In this document: positions 27,834 through 37,018 of the stretch, in pieces
Numbering within the stretch: the first letter of the stretch is position 1
Layout of the letters: each line of letters starts with the position of its first letter
NCBI GenBank assembly: GCA_030645235.1
Contig: JAUSMV010000030.1
Location: 806,001-870,000, forward strand
Length of the DNA stretch: 64,000 nt
Reading direction: 5' to 3'
DNA from: Parvibaculum sp.
Lineage (GTDB): Bacteria; Pseudomonadota; Alphaproteobacteria; Parvibaculales; Parvibaculaceae
Notes under the pieces: generated by a model
The model's database searches: none
Told to the model about the DNA's origin: nothing
The model's input: the letters and a program-made list of their open reading frames with translations, nothing else
Made by a program: the position numbers and the translations under genes

Positions 27834-28855
27834 TTGTCGCGAGCAAACTTCTGACACCTGAGCAGCTTGCCGTTGTGCGCAAGCGCTCTGATTTTTGGGG
27901 CGTGTTTTATCCGCTTCACGCCTGGGCCGTGATCTTCGGCATGATGGCGCTCTTCGTCTGGTTCCCGAACCCGATCACGTTCCTTGCCGCGGTCGTTGTG
28001 ATCGGCGGACGTCAGCTTGGTCTGGCGATCCTCATGCATGACGGCGCGCATGGCGTTCTCTGCGAGAACCCGAAGCTCAACATGTTCGTGAGCCAATGGC
28101 TTTGTGCCTATCCGATGATGGCGGAGACAAGCGCTTATCGCCGTTATCATCTGACACATCACGCCAATACGCAGCAACCCGAAGACCCCGACCTTATTCT
28201 GTCGGCGCCCTTCCCCATCACGAAGAAAAGCTTTCGCCGCAAGATGATCCGCGATTTCACGGGCCAGACGGGCTATCAGCAGCGCAAGGCGCAAATCATG
28301 AATGCGTTTGGCAAAGCGGAATGGCCGCTGTCGCGCCGGTTGCAAAACTATTGGGCAAAGCTCGGCCGCGCGACGCTGGCGCAGCTTGCAATCTTTACGG
28401 TGCTTGCCGCATCCGGCCATTGGTATCTTTATTTTGTGCTGTGGCTATTGCCTTTCCTGACATGGCAGCAGGTCATCACACGCATCCGCAATATCGCTGA
28501 ACACGCGATGGTGCCGGACAATAATGATGACTTCCGCAATGCGCGCACGACCAAAGCAAACCTTCTCGCCCGCATGACGATTGCGCCTTACTGGGTCAAC
28601 TATCATGTCGAGCATCATCTGATGATGTGGATCCCCTGCTACAATCTGCCCAAGGCGCGCGCTTATCTGATCGCCAATGGTTTTGGTCCGCGCATGGAAA
28701 CGAAAGAGGGTTTTGGCGAAGTGATCGCCATGGCGACATCGAAACCTGACGACGAAGACAAGCGCGGAACGCTGGTGCATAACGGGCGCAAGCAGCGCGT
28801 TTCGGGTGTGATGAGTGAGGGGTTTAAGTCGGCGGATGATGAAGCGGCGGCTTGA
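27830..28855 (+). CDS. Membrane fatty acid desaturase
   Basis: A 341-residue di-iron membrane desaturase. The three histidine boxes are HDGAH at 70-74, HLTHH at 107-111 and HVEHH at 259-263. Four hydrophobic helices surround them in the usual pairing. It should introduce a double bond into an acyl chain (lipid- or CoA-linked), altering membrane fluidity; the electron donor is not encoded nearby. The start overlaps the TetR stop by four bases, giving a two-gene operon. The C-terminal 40 residues are polar and variable. Confidence 0.92.
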   Translation: MIVASKLLTPEQLAVVRKRSDFWGVFYPLHAWAVIFGMMALFVWFPNPITFLAAVVVIGGRQLGLAILMHDGAHGVLCENPKLNMFVSQWLCAYPMMAETSAYRRYHLTHHANTQQPEDPDLILSAPFPITKKSFRRKMIRDFTGQTGYQQRKAQIMNAFGKAEWPLSRRLQNYWAKLGRATLAQLAIFTVLAASGHWYLYFVLWLLPFLTWQQVITRIRNIAEHAMVPDNNDDFRNARTTKANLLARMTIAPYWVNYHVEHHLMMWIPCYNLPKARAYLIANGFGPRMETKEGFGEVIAMATSKPDDEDKRGTLVHNGRKQRVSGVMSEGFKSADDEAAA

Positions 28856-29214
28856 TAAACCCCTCGCCCAACCCTCTGCCGCGAGGGGGAGAAGACTTGA
28901 AAACCACTCGAAACAATCAGCATTTCTTGCAAGAGATTGAGTGTTTCCATGTCAAGATTGTAGTCCGGTTCGTCGAGTGGTCGCGTTTTCGCCGCTGAGG
29001 GAAATCCTCAGGCGGGGATAGGCTCTGAAAATAAGAAAATAAAGTTATCCCGCAAAAGTGCGACTCTCACCCAACCGTCGCAAGAACGCCCCCGCAAGCG
29101 GGGGTGGACCGGATTACGCAGCGGAAGCCCCTTGCAGGACTTCCGTTGTTTTTTTGGGGCGGTACCCATGCTAGACCTTTGCCCAACAAGAAATGACCTG
29201 TTGGGGAGACGACA
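28856..29214. repeat. 359-base spacer with dispersed repeats (family B)
   Basis: No gene is seen. At 28857-28893 a CTCGCC/GCGAGGGGGAG hairpin follows the desaturase stop. At 29064-29105 a unit containing CTCACCCAACCGTCGCAAGA then CCCCCGCAAGCGGGGG matches, in inverted orientation, 63035-63079. GGGGAGA at 29203-29209 is the ribosome site of the next gene. Confidence 0.7.
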
Positions 29215-30288
29215 ATGTCTGAAGCTGCATCACCGGCTGCTGAAGCGGAAATGAGCGAGGTGCGCGATGCGCACCGCTTTGATATTAAGAAACTTGAAAC
29301 TTATGCGCGCGACGCGGTTGAGGGTTTTTCAGGCACGCTTGATGTTTTGCAATTTTCCGGCGGACAATCGAACCCGACATTCCTTCTGACCGAAAACAAG
29401 TCTTCGGGCACCAAGCGCTATGTCATGCGCAAGAAGCCGCCGGGCGTGTTGCTCGCCAGCGCGCATCAGATCGACCGCGAGTATCGCGTGATGAAGGCGC
29501 TCGAAAACACCGACGTTCCGGTGCCGCATATGTATGCGCTGTGTGAAGACGACAGCGTGATCGGCACATCGTTTTACATCATGGAATATCTCGAAGGCCG
29601 CGTCTTCCGCGACAGCGCATTGCCGGAATGCTCGGCCAGCGAGCGCAAAGCGCTTTATGAGAACATGGCCGAGAACCTCGCCAAGCTGCATAAGGTCGAT
29701 TACGAAGCGGTCGGCCTTGGCGACTTCGGCAAGCCCGGCAATTATTTTGAACGCCAGATCGGCCGCTGGATCAAACAATATCGCGGCGCACAGACGACCG
29801 ATGTGCCGTCGATGGAAGCGCTGATCAAATATCTGCCGGAGCATATTCCCGACGAGCAATCCGTCACCATCGCGCATGGCGACTACCGCATCGGCAATGT
29901 GATGTTCCATCCGACGGAACCTAAAATGATTGCTGTGCTTGATTGGGAGCTTTGCACCATCGGCCACCCGCTCGCCGACGTCGCTTACAACTGCATGTAT
30001 GACTTTTTGGGTGTTGCATCGAGCGCGACCAAGATCGACCGCAGCGTGACACCCGGCATCCCGACCGACGCCGAGTTTGTGGCGAGCTATTGCCGCTATG
30101 CGGGACGCGACCGGATCGATAACTGGAACTTCTATCTCGCCTTCTCGATGTTCCGTCTCGCCTCGATTTCACAGGGCGTTTACAAGCGCGGGCTTGACGG
30201 CAATGCGAGCTCGGATCGTGCGAAAACTTTGGGCGATGCCTGCGCGACGCTTGCAAATGCTGCCTGGGATATTGTGCAAAGAGACTAA
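29215..30288 (+). CDS. Phosphotransferase family protein (APH fold, acyl-CoA-metabolism type)
   Basis: A 357-residue kinase-like protein of the aminoglycoside phosphotransferase/ACAD10 group. The catalytic loop is IAHGDYRIGNVMFHP and the metal motif is VLDWELCTIGHPLADVAYN. FSGGQSNPTFLL and MRKKPPGVLLASAHQIDREY are typical of the group encoded near acyl-CoA dehydrogenases. Related proteins phosphorylate 4-hydroxyacyl-CoAs during 4-hydroxy acid breakdown, so that role is plausible; antibiotic resistance is unlikely. A close paralogue lies at 61427-62530 and has the same ribosome-site sequence. An acyl-CoA dehydrogenase is encoded at 33179-34417. Confidence 0.88.
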   Translation: MSEAASPAAEAEMSEVRDAHRFDIKKLETYARDAVEGFSGTLDVLQFSGGQSNPTFLLTENKSSGTKRYVMRKKPPGVLLASAHQIDREYRVMKALENTDVPVPHMYALCEDDSVIGTSFYIMEYLEGRVFRDSALPECSASERKALYENMAENLAKLHKVDYEAVGLGDFGKPGNYFERQIGRWIKQYRGAQTTDVPSMEALIKYLPEHIPDEQSVTIAHGDYRIGNVMFHPTEPKMIAVLDWELCTIGHPLADVAYNCMYDFLGVASSATKIDRSVTPGIPTDAEFVASYCRYAGRDRIDNWNFYLAFSMFRLASISQGVYKRGLDGNASSDRAKTLGDACATLANAAWDIVQRD

Positions 30289-30448
30289 AATGATTATTTT
30301 TTTCGTCTTATGCTGAAGATCTGGTTAATGCCAAACTTGCTTCAGCGTATGTTAAATGTATCTCCGCTACCTTGAATATGTTCCGACGCCTCACAGAATG
30401 TGACGGCGTGGAGAGGGCAGTCGGCACGGCCGATTTCGGGGTGGTTCA

Positions 30449-32392
30449 ATGGCGCGTCGCAAGAAAGCGAAGCCTGAGGAAAGCGGGAAGCTGAAGGGCG
30501 CCTGCGACGGATCGACTGTCGCTGATGCCGCCCGCTTCTATCGCGCCCTGATTGAGAAGGCGGGTGACGTCATCACCCTGCTCGATCGCGACTGCAAAAT
30601 CACATTCTTAAGCCCCGCAATCACAGACGTTCTCGGCTACTATCCGGAAAGCTATATTGGCAGGAAAGTCACTGTCGGCATTCATGCGGAAGACCGCGCC
30701 CGCGTGACGGAAAATTTTGCACAATGCGCACAGACACGTGAGTGGGTTTCGATGGAGCGTTTCCGTCTGCCTCATGCCGACGGGAACTGGCGCTGGATGG
30801 AAACCCGCGCCAAGAACCTGCTTGATGATGAAGATGTGCGTGCCATTTTGTGTATTACACGCGACGTCACTGAAGCACGGCGCTTAGAACATCAACTCAA
30901 TGAAGCCGAACGCCTTGCGGGCTTTGGACATTGGCGCTGGGCCAAGGGTGCGCCGTCACCCACATGGTCCGAAGGCGTTGCCAAAATTCTTGACCGCCCT
31001 GCCGCGTCCATGCCTTCGGGCGGCGACTGGTATGCCGATCTTGTCCATCCCGATGATCGCAACGAATTGCTGTCCAAGTTTCTCGATGCGTTTGAGACAC
31101 GTGAGACTTTACTCTGTACGTCGCGCTTTCTCGCCGGTGATGACAGCTACCGCTACATCAAAACCTATGCTTATGCCGAACCCGACGCACGCGGCGAGAT
31201 CGGCGCGCTGGTCGGCCTTGCCGAGGATGTGACGCAGGAGGTTCTGGCGCGTGAGGCACTGGAACGCTCGGAAGCCAAGTATCGTTTGATGGCCGAGGAA
31301 GCAAGCGACATCATCCATCACATTTCGCCGGACGCTCGCATTCTCTATGTCTCGCCTTCGGTCGAAGGTGTTCTCGGCTATGCGCCTGAAAGCGTCAATC
31401 ACTTTGGAAAGTTCCTCGACTTTGTGCATCAGGATGATGTGAAGCGCCTCCATTCAGGATTTGAAGCCTTCCTGCGCGAAGGTCAGATGCTGCGAACCGA
31501 TTATCGCTTCAAGCATAAAGACGGTCACTTCATGTGGCTTGAGACGACAATGCGGGCTGTGCGCGAAGCCAATGGTGCGCTCAAAGAAATTGTCAGCATG
31601 ACGCGCGATATGTCGGAGCGCAAAAAGCACGAGCTGCAATTGATGGAAGCGCGCGAACGCGCCGAAGCCGCCAACCGCACCAAGTCACGTTTTCTTGCCA
31701 ATATGAGCCATGAGCTGCGGACGCCGCTCAATGCCATTATCGGCTTTTCCGATATGCTAAAACTTGAGATGTTCGGCAAGCTCGGCAATCCGCGCTATGT
31801 CGAATATGCGCAGCTAATCAATCAGTCGGGCGGGCTGCTGCTTGATCTCATCAGCGACATTCTGGATATGTCAAAAATCGAAGCAGGCAAATATGATCTG
31901 CATCGTGAGCTGATTGATGTGACAGATGTCGTGACGCAAGCAACCAAGATGGTGGCGGGACGCGCAGATACAACCGGATTGCAGCTTAGTGTGAAAATTG
32001 AAGACGAGGCAAAAGCCTTGCCGGTCTTTGCCGACAGCCGTGCGCTGACGCAGATTTTGCTGAATCTCTTATCCAACGCTGTAAAGTTTACACCGACAGG
32101 CGGCAAAGTTTCGGTCAATGTGCTCGCCACAGAGAGCGGTATCCGCTTTGTGGTGAGCGACACAGGCCGTGGCATTGCCAAGGAACATATTCCGCGCCTC
32201 GCGCATGCCTTTGAGCAGGTATCGAGCGATGCGGAACTAAGCAAACAGGGCACAGGTCTCGGCCTCGCGCTGGTACGCTCGCTTGCGGAATTGCATGGCG
32301 GTCAGATTTTGATCGAGAGCGAGATCGACAAGGGCACAAGCGTCAGCGTCGATATTCCCGTTGAGCGCGGCGCGGTGCAGGCTGCGCAGTAA
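30449..32392 (+). CDS. Multi-PAS sensor histidine kinase, cytoplasmic
   Basis: A 647-residue histidine kinase with three PAS/PAC units (about 30-150, 155-275 and 280-400), then HisKA and HATPase. The phospho-acceptor is His421 in NMSHELRTPLNA. The N box (LLSNAVKFTP), G1 (VSDTGRGI) and G2 (GTGLGLALVRSLAELHGG) are intact. No membrane helix or signal peptide is present, so it should sense an internal signal such as redox state or a bound cofactor. There is no receiver domain and no response regulator gene nearby, so its partner is unknown. The start is ATG at 30449. Confidence 0.93.
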   Translation: MARRKKAKPEESGKLKGACDGSTVADAARFYRALIEKAGDVITLLDRDCKITFLSPAITDVLGYYPESYIGRKVTVGIHAEDRARVTENFAQCAQTREWVSMERFRLPHADGNWRWMETRAKNLLDDEDVRAILCITRDVTEARRLEHQLNEAERLAGFGHWRWAKGAPSPTWSEGVAKILDRPAASMPSGGDWYADLVHPDDRNELLSKFLDAFETRETLLCTSRFLAGDDSYRYIKTYAYAEPDARGEIGALVGLAEDVTQEVLAREALERSEAKYRLMAEEASDIIHHISPDARILYVSPSVEGVLGYAPESVNHFGKFLDFVHQDDVKRLHSGFEAFLREGQMLRTDYRFKHKDGHFMWLETTMRAVREANGALKEIVSMTRDMSERKKHELQLMEARERAEAANRTKSRFLANMSHELRTPLNAIIGFSDMLKLEMFGKLGNPRYVEYAQLINQSGGLLLDLISDILDMSKIEAGKYDLHRELIDVTDVVTQATKMVAGRADTTGLQLSVKIEDEAKALPVFADSRALTQILLNLLSNAVKFTPTGGKVSVNVLATESGIRFVVSDTGRGIAKEHIPRLAHAFEQVSSDAELSKQGTGLGLALVRSLAELHGGQILIESEIDKGTSVSVDIPVERGAVQAAQ

Positions 32393-32394
32393 TC

Positions 32395-33048
32395 TTATTT
32401 GCGGCCCATCACTTTTGCCAAAGCCACTTCAAGTTCGGCGACAAGGCGGGCGACATGCGGATTATCCTGTAGCCCGCGATAATATTTGCCGAGCTTCGGC
32501 GAGGTCGCAAAGGGATCGGCCGAGCCGAACATCGGGCCGATGTGATCGTAGAAAAAGAGCATGGGTACCAGTGTGCAATCGGCAAGCGTGAGACTGTCGC
32601 CGACGGCAAAGGGTGAACCATCAAGAAACGCTTCGAGCCATTTGATCGCCTTGGCAAGCTCGGCGAGTTCGCGTTCCACCAGAGCATGATCGCGGCCCTT
32701 GGGATTGATCTGACTGAAGAGGCGCTGCATCGGCTCCATCAAATAGAGATCGCCGATGCGCGAGAAGAGCCGCATCCGGGCGCAGGCTTTAGGATCTGAG
32801 GGACGGAGCGCGACACCCATTCCCATATCTTCGAAATATTCGCAGATGACTTCGCTTTCAGGCACCACATGACCGTCATGCACAAGCGTCGGCACTTTGG
32901 CCATCGGATTGACGCGCTCTAACTCGGCTTCGAGTTCGGGTGTTGAAAAGGCATCAACAATTTCGGCATCAAGCCCTTTGACATAGATCGCCAAACGCAC
33001 GCGGGCCGAATAGGGCGAGAGTTGTGCATTGTAAAGTTTCAGGCCCAT
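32395..33048 (-). CDS. Glutathione S-transferase family protein
   Basis: A 217-residue GST-fold protein. The thioredoxin-like half begins MGLKLYNAQLSPYSARVRLA, where Ser/Tyr near 11-13 could activate glutathione, and continues with NPMAKVPTLVHDG and the PESEVICEYFE glutathione gamma-Glu site. An all-helical C-terminal half follows. I use the ATG at 33048, matching the usual GST N-terminus. The substrate is unknown. Its stop is three bases from the end of the convergent histidine kinase gene. gshA in this window provides the thiol precursor. Confidence 0.9.
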   Translation of the reverse strand: MGLKLYNAQLSPYSARVRLAIYVKGLDAEIVDAFSTPELEAELERVNPMAKVPTLVHDGHVVPESEVICEYFEDMGMGVALRPSDPKACARMRLFSRIGDLYLMEPMQRLFSQINPKGRDHALVERELAELAKAIKWLEAFLDGSPFAVGDSLTLADCTLVPMLFFYDHIGPMFGSADPFATSPKLGKYYRGLQDNPHVARLVAELEVALAKVMGRK

Positions 33049-33125
33049 AGGCGCGTCCCCGATTATCTGTCCGCCCTTTTTGTTGAACAAAGGGCTACAC
33101 GTATCACTGACTTAAAGTAGGTATG

Positions 33126-33160
33126 AAAACGGCCGGTCCACAAGAGGGAACCGGCCGTTT
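33126..33160 (-). terminator. Rho-independent terminator after the acyl-CoA dehydrogenase gene
   Basis: AAACGGCCGGT (33127-33137) pairs with ACCGGCCGTTT (33150-33160) around a 12-base loop. Read leftward it ends in TTTT. It lies 19 bases after the stop of the acyl-CoA dehydrogenase gene and separates it from the GST gene. Confidence 0.88.
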
Positions 33161-33178
33161 CTGGTTTATTTACGCCGC

Positions 33179-34417
33179 TTATTCAGCAGCGGCTTTGACC
33201 TTGTTTGAGTATTTCTTCAATTCAAGCTGGGCGATGGTGCGGTTGTGCACTTCGTCCGGGCCGTCGGCAAGACGCAGGGTACGGATGCCGGCATACATTT
33301 TGGCAAGACCGAAATCGGTGGTCACGCCGCCGCCGCCATGGGCCTGAATGGCATCGTCGATGATTTTAAGCGCGAGGTTCGGCGCCGCCACTTTGATCAT
33401 GGCGATCTCGGTGCGGGCGACCTTGTTACCGACCGTGTCCATCATATAGGCGGCCTTCAACGTGAGAAGGCGCGTCATTTCGATGTTGGTGCGGGCTTCG
33501 CCGATGCGCTGTTCCCAGACGGAGTGATCGGCAAGCTTTTTGCCGAAGGCTTCGCGCGAGAGGAGACGCTTGCACATCATTTCAAGAGCACGTTCGGCGA
33601 CGCCGATGGTGCGCATGCAATGATGAATGCGGCCAGGTCCCAACCGACCCTGAGAAATTTCAAAACCACGGCCTTCGCCGAGCAGAAGGTTCTCAGCGGG
33701 AACGCGGACGTTTTCGAGCAGGACTTCGGCGTGACCATGCGGGGCATCGTCGTAACCAAAGACCGGCAACATGCGTACGATCTTGATGCCCTTGGCATCC
33801 ATCGGCACGAGGATCTGCGACTGCTGACGATAGGTGTCAGCCTTCGGATCGGTCTTGCCCATCAGGATCGCGATTTTGCAACGCGGATCGCCGACGCCCG
33901 AGGACCGCCACTTGCGGCCGTTGATGACATATTCATTGCCATCACGCTCGATGCGCGTCGCGATGTTGGTGGCGTCTGACGAGGCGACATCCGGCTCCGT
34001 CATCAGGAAGGCTGAACGCATTTTGCCTTCGAGAAGGGGTTCGAGATATTCGCGCTTCTGGCGCTCGTTGCCGTAACGCTCGATCACTTCCATGTTGCCT
34101 GTGTCGGGTGCCGAGCAGTTGAACACTTCCGACGACCAGCCCACGCGACCCATGATTTCGCAGAGCGATGCATATTCAAGATTGGACAAGCCGCCGCCAC
34201 GTTCTGATTCAGGCAGGAACAGATTCCACAGGCCTTCCTGTTTCGCAATCGGCTTCAGGTCTTCGAGGATCTGCGGCACCTGCCAGGGATTGCCTGCCTT
34301 GCGGAAGGCGTCCATCTGGTCGGCATAGGTTTTTTCATTCGGGTAGATGTGCTTGTCCATGAACCGTTCGAGACGGGCCTGGAGTTCTTTGGTTTTGTCG
34401 TTGAATTCGAAATCCAT
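33179..34417 (-). CDS. Acyl-CoA dehydrogenase
   Basis: A 412-residue FAD enzyme that oxidises acyl-CoA to trans-2-enoyl-CoA and passes electrons to ETF. Signatures include [21 protein letters not shown], the [18 protein letters not shown] strand, and the C-terminal [20 protein letters not shown] region. It resembles the ACAD10/11-like branch, often encoded near APH-type phosphotransferases such as that at 29215. The ATG at 34417 has GGGAG five bases upstream; a longer in-frame start is possible but unlikely. A terminator follows. The ETF-beta methyltransferase at 39964 acts on its electron acceptor. Confidence 0.94.
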   Translation of the reverse strand: MDFEFNDKTKELQARLERFMDKHIYPNEKTYADQMDAFRKAGNPWQVPQILEDLKPIAKQEGLWNLFLPESERGGGLSNLEYASLCEIMGRVGWSSEVFNCSAPDTGNMEVIERYGNERQKREYLEPLLEGKMRSAFLMTEPDVASSDATNIATRIERDGNEYVINGRKWRSSGVGDPRCKIAILMGKTDPKADTYRQQSQILVPMDAKGIKIVRMLPVFGYDDAPHGHAEVLLENVRVPAENLLLGEGRGFEISQGRLGPGRIHHCMRTIGVAERALEMMCKRLLSREAFGKKLADHSVWEQRIGEARTNIEMTRLLTLKAAYMMDTVGNKVARTEIAMIKVAAPNLALKIIDDAIQAHGGGGVTTDFGLAKMYAGIRTLRLADGPDEVHNRTIAQLELKKYSNKVKAAAE

Positions 34418-34621
34418 GTGGGCTCCCTTTTGTTTTGTGAGATCGGAGAGCGCGCACGCTTCACGCGAGATTGCATAAGCAACCGCACATGGAACGCCCT
34501 TGCTCCCCTTCAATGGCGAATGGCGGCACTTTAGGGGAACGGGGCGCGCAAATCACGTCAGAAATGCGGATATTAGTGAGTCATTTCAGAAGCTTGTCGG
34601 GTCAGAGCGTTGACGCGAACG

Positions 34622-35095
34622 TCAACCTCGCCGCGCTGCAAAAAAATCTTTCAGCATTGTCGCAGCACGACGCTCGGATAATCCGCCATAGATTTCCGGC
34701 GCGTGATGGCAAGTGGGCTGACCGAAGATGCGGGGGCCATGCTCAACGCCGCCGCCCTTTTCATCCGACGCCCCAAAATAGAGGCGACGCAGACGCGCAA
34801 ATGAAATCGCCGTCGCGCACATGGGGCAAGGCTCCAGCGTCACATAGAGATCGCACCCGATCAGACGTTCAGAACCCAGCACCGAAGCCGCTGCACGGAT
34901 CGCCAGCATTTCAGCATGAGCGGTCGGGTCTTTGAGTTCCAGGACGCGGTTGCCCGCCGCTGCAATGACCACGCCTTTGGCATCGACGATGACCGCGCCC
35001 ACGGGGACTTCACCGCGCGAGGCGGCGGCTTCGGCTTGCGCCAACGCAAGGTCCATGGGTGCGCCTTGGGGGGCTAATTCTGCGTCATTGCTCAT
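34622..35095 (-). CDS. tadA: tRNA-specific adenosine deaminase (A34 to inosine)
   Basis: A 157-residue zinc deaminase. The catalytic HAE is at 60-62 and the PCPMC motif holds Cys90 and Cys93; FGASDEKGGGVEHG matches TadA. It converts A34 of tRNA-Arg(ACG) to inosine. The gene is divergent from rluB and rsmD, the usual arrangement in Hyphomicrobiales, although a GFA-like gene has come between. An alternative ATG at 35056 has a somewhat better ribosome site. Confidence 0.93.
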   Translation of the reverse strand: MSNDAELAPQGAPMDLALAQAEAAASRGEVPVGAVIVDAKGVVIAAAGNRVLELKDPTAHAEMLAIRAAASVLGSERLIGCDLYVTLEPCPMCATAISFARLRRLYFGASDEKGGGVEHGPRIFGQPTCHHAPEIYGGLSERRAATMLKDFFAARRG

Positions 35096-35142
35096 GGAGC
35101 GGACCCTGCCCGCGCTGCCCCGTCTGCGTCAAGACGGCTATT

Positions 35143-35553
35143 TCAGGCAATAGGCGGAGGCTGACCGTCAAATTGCCGGATATCGGGGTCGAGATGCGCC
35201 CAGCGCGGCATTTGCGCGGTCCATATCTGGGCATCAAGCTTCACGATGCCTGGATCATCCAATGTGCCACCGCGCACAATGACCAGATGGGGACGTTCTT
35301 CGGCTTCGCTCAAAATATGGGTGCCGCAGGCGGGGCAAAAACGGCGATGCATGCGGCGGCCGCTATCAGCGATGCTCGCATAATCCTTCAATTCACCTGT
35401 GATGGTCAGTGCATCGCTCGGAAAGGCCAGATTGATTGTGGCGTTGCCAGCGGCGATAAACTGGCAAAGGCGGCACCAGCAAGCCCGCATCACCAAAGGT
35501 TCTGCGTCCACTCTGAAGCGAACCGCGCCGCAAAGACATCCGCCTTCGATCAT
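35143..35553 (-). CDS. GFA/CENP-V family zinc-binding protein
   Basis: A 136-residue protein of the glutathione-dependent formaldehyde-activating enzyme-like fold. Zinc ligands are visible in GGCLCGAVRF, CWCRLCQ and FCPACGTHI. The family is named after a Paracoccus enzyme whose catalysis is disputed; most members have no known reaction. The gene lies between rluB and tadA on the tadA strand, 47 bases from it. A tandem 15-base repeat lies just upstream. Confidence 0.88.
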   Translation of the reverse strand: MIEGGCLCGAVRFRVDAEPLVMRACWCRLCQFIAAGNATINLAFPSDALTITGELKDYASIADSGRRMHRRFCPACGTHILSEAEERPHLVIVRGGTLDDPGIVKLDAQIWTAQMPRWAHLDPDIRQFDGQPPPIA

Positions 35554-35564
35554 GTGGCACCACC

Positions 35565-35594
35565 TTTCTGGCCGTCAGGTTTCTGGCCGTCAGG
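35565..35594. repeat. Two tandem copies of a 15-base unit
   Basis: TTTCTGGCCGTCAGG occurs twice in direct succession with no mismatch. It is 11 bases upstream of the GFA-like gene start, in the divergent gap before rluB. It could be a slippage duplication or a paired regulator site. Confidence 0.85.
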
Positions 35595-35754
35595 AAACCC
35601 CGGTCAGATATCTTCGACATTGGCAAAATCCGGTGGCCGTCGCAACAGAACGGAGGCCTTCTGCTTCCACGGTCCGCAAGCAACCTGACCCCGGCAAACC
35701 CTTCTCCCAAAGTGTCACCTTCCGGCTTTACGCCGCACCTGCTAAAGAGGGGCC

Positions 35755-37008
35755 ATGACGACGACATTTGATCCTAAATCCGGCCCTAAAGGCCCGAAAC
35801 CTGCCAAAGCGGCTGATGCCGGGGGCGGACCTGCGGGCGAGCGCATCGCCAAGCGCATTGCGCGGGCAGGCATTTGCTCGCGGCGCGACGCGGAACGCCT
35901 CATCGAAGCGGGGCATGTGACTGTCAATGGCAAGACCATCGACAGTCCGGCGCTCAATGTGACCGGCACGGACCTCATCACGGTTGAAGGCAAAGCGCTG
36001 CCGCGTCAGGAGCCGACAAAGCTCTGGCGCTATCACAAGCCTGCGGGTCTTGTGACCACCGCGAAAGACCCGGAAGGCCGCACCACCGTTTTTGAGCGCC
36101 TGCCGGATTCAATGCCGCGCGTGGTCTCGGTCGGTCGTCTCGACATCAATACCGAAGGCTTGCTGCTGCTGACGAACGATGGCGAGTTGGCGCGGTTGCT
36201 CGAACTGCCTGCCACCGGCTGGACGCGGCGCTACCGCGTGCGCGCCTGGGGGCAGGTGACGCAGAAGGATCTCGATAAGCTGAAAGACGGGATCGAGGTT
36301 GAGGGCGTGCGCTATGGTCCCATCGAAGCCTCGCTCGACAAGGTGCAGGGCTCGAACGTCTGGCTCACTGTTGGTCTCAAAGAAGGCAAGAACCGCGAAG
36401 TGAAGCGCGTGCTCGCCGCGCTTGATCTCACGGTGAACCGTCTCATCCGTTTGTCCTTCGGTCCGTTCCAAGTCGGCGATCTTGCCGAAGGCGAAGTGGC
36501 GCAGGTGCCGAACCGCGTGCTGATGGATCAGATCGGCGAACATGCCGCGCAATTTGCGGGCAAAGGCGGCGCGGATGATGAAGGCCGCCCGATCCGGCCC
36601 AATCAGGCGTCAAAGCCGAAGATTGCTGAGGCGCCTGTGCGATCAGACACACGCAAAGCCGGACCCAACCGCAAGCCGCGCAGCCATAGCGCCGGTGAAG
36701 CCACAAGCCATTTCGGCGGCAGAAAAGACAACGCAGCAAAACTGCTGGCGCTGCAATCGGCCGGTGCCAAATCTGCGCGCGAAAAGATTGTCGGGCGCGG
36801 ACGCCACCCTGACAAAGCGGAACGCGTTGAACGGGCAGCGGCGAAGCCTGAACGTGCGGGCAAAAGCGATAAGCCTTTTAAAACGAACAAAGCGCAGGAC
36901 CGCTTCACGCCGAAGATGAGTGTGAAACCGGCAGCGCAGAAATCACGTGCTGATGTGGTCAAGGGGCATAAAGGCCCGACCGCTGGCGGCGGCAAAAAAC
37001 CGAGATGA
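35755..37008 (+). CDS. rluB: rRNA pseudouridine synthase, RluB/RsuA family, with long basic tail
   Basis: A 417-residue enzyme that converts uridine to pseudouridine, probably in 23S rRNA. An S4 RNA-binding domain is at about 30-75 ([20 protein letters not shown]). The catalytic domain has Asp130 in [17 protein letters not shown], then [11 protein letters not shown]. Residues from about 285 to the end form a low-complexity Lys/Arg/Ala/Pro-rich tail, much longer than in E. coli RluB. The tail probably aids RNA binding. rsmD follows after 10 bases. RluB is the best guess among RluB/RluE/RluF. Confidence 0.9.
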   Translation: MTTTFDPKSGPKGPKPAKAADAGGGPAGERIAKRIARAGICSRRDAERLIEAGHVTVNGKTIDSPALNVTGTDLITVEGKALPRQEPTKLWRYHKPAGLVTTAKDPEGRTTVFERLPDSMPRVVSVGRLDINTEGLLLLTNDGELARLLELPATGWTRRYRVRAWGQVTQKDLDKLKDGIEVEGVRYGPIEASLDKVQGSNVWLTVGLKEGKNREVKRVLAALDLTVNRLIRLSFGPFQVGDLAEGEVAQVPNRVLMDQIGEHAAQFAGKGGADDEGRPIRPNQASKPKIAEAPVRSDTRKAGPNRKPRSHSAGEATSHFGGRKDNAAKLLALQSAGAKSAREKIVGRGRHPDKAERVERAAAKPERAGKSDKPFKTNKAQDRFTPKMSVKPAAQKSRADVVKGHKGPTAGGGKKPR

Positions 37009-37018
37009 GTTATAGAGC

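Noticed and set aside
29215-30288. Aminoglycoside resistance gene
   Set aside because: The fold is shared, but the sequence signatures are those of acyl-CoA-dehydrogenase-linked kinases and the context is metabolic.
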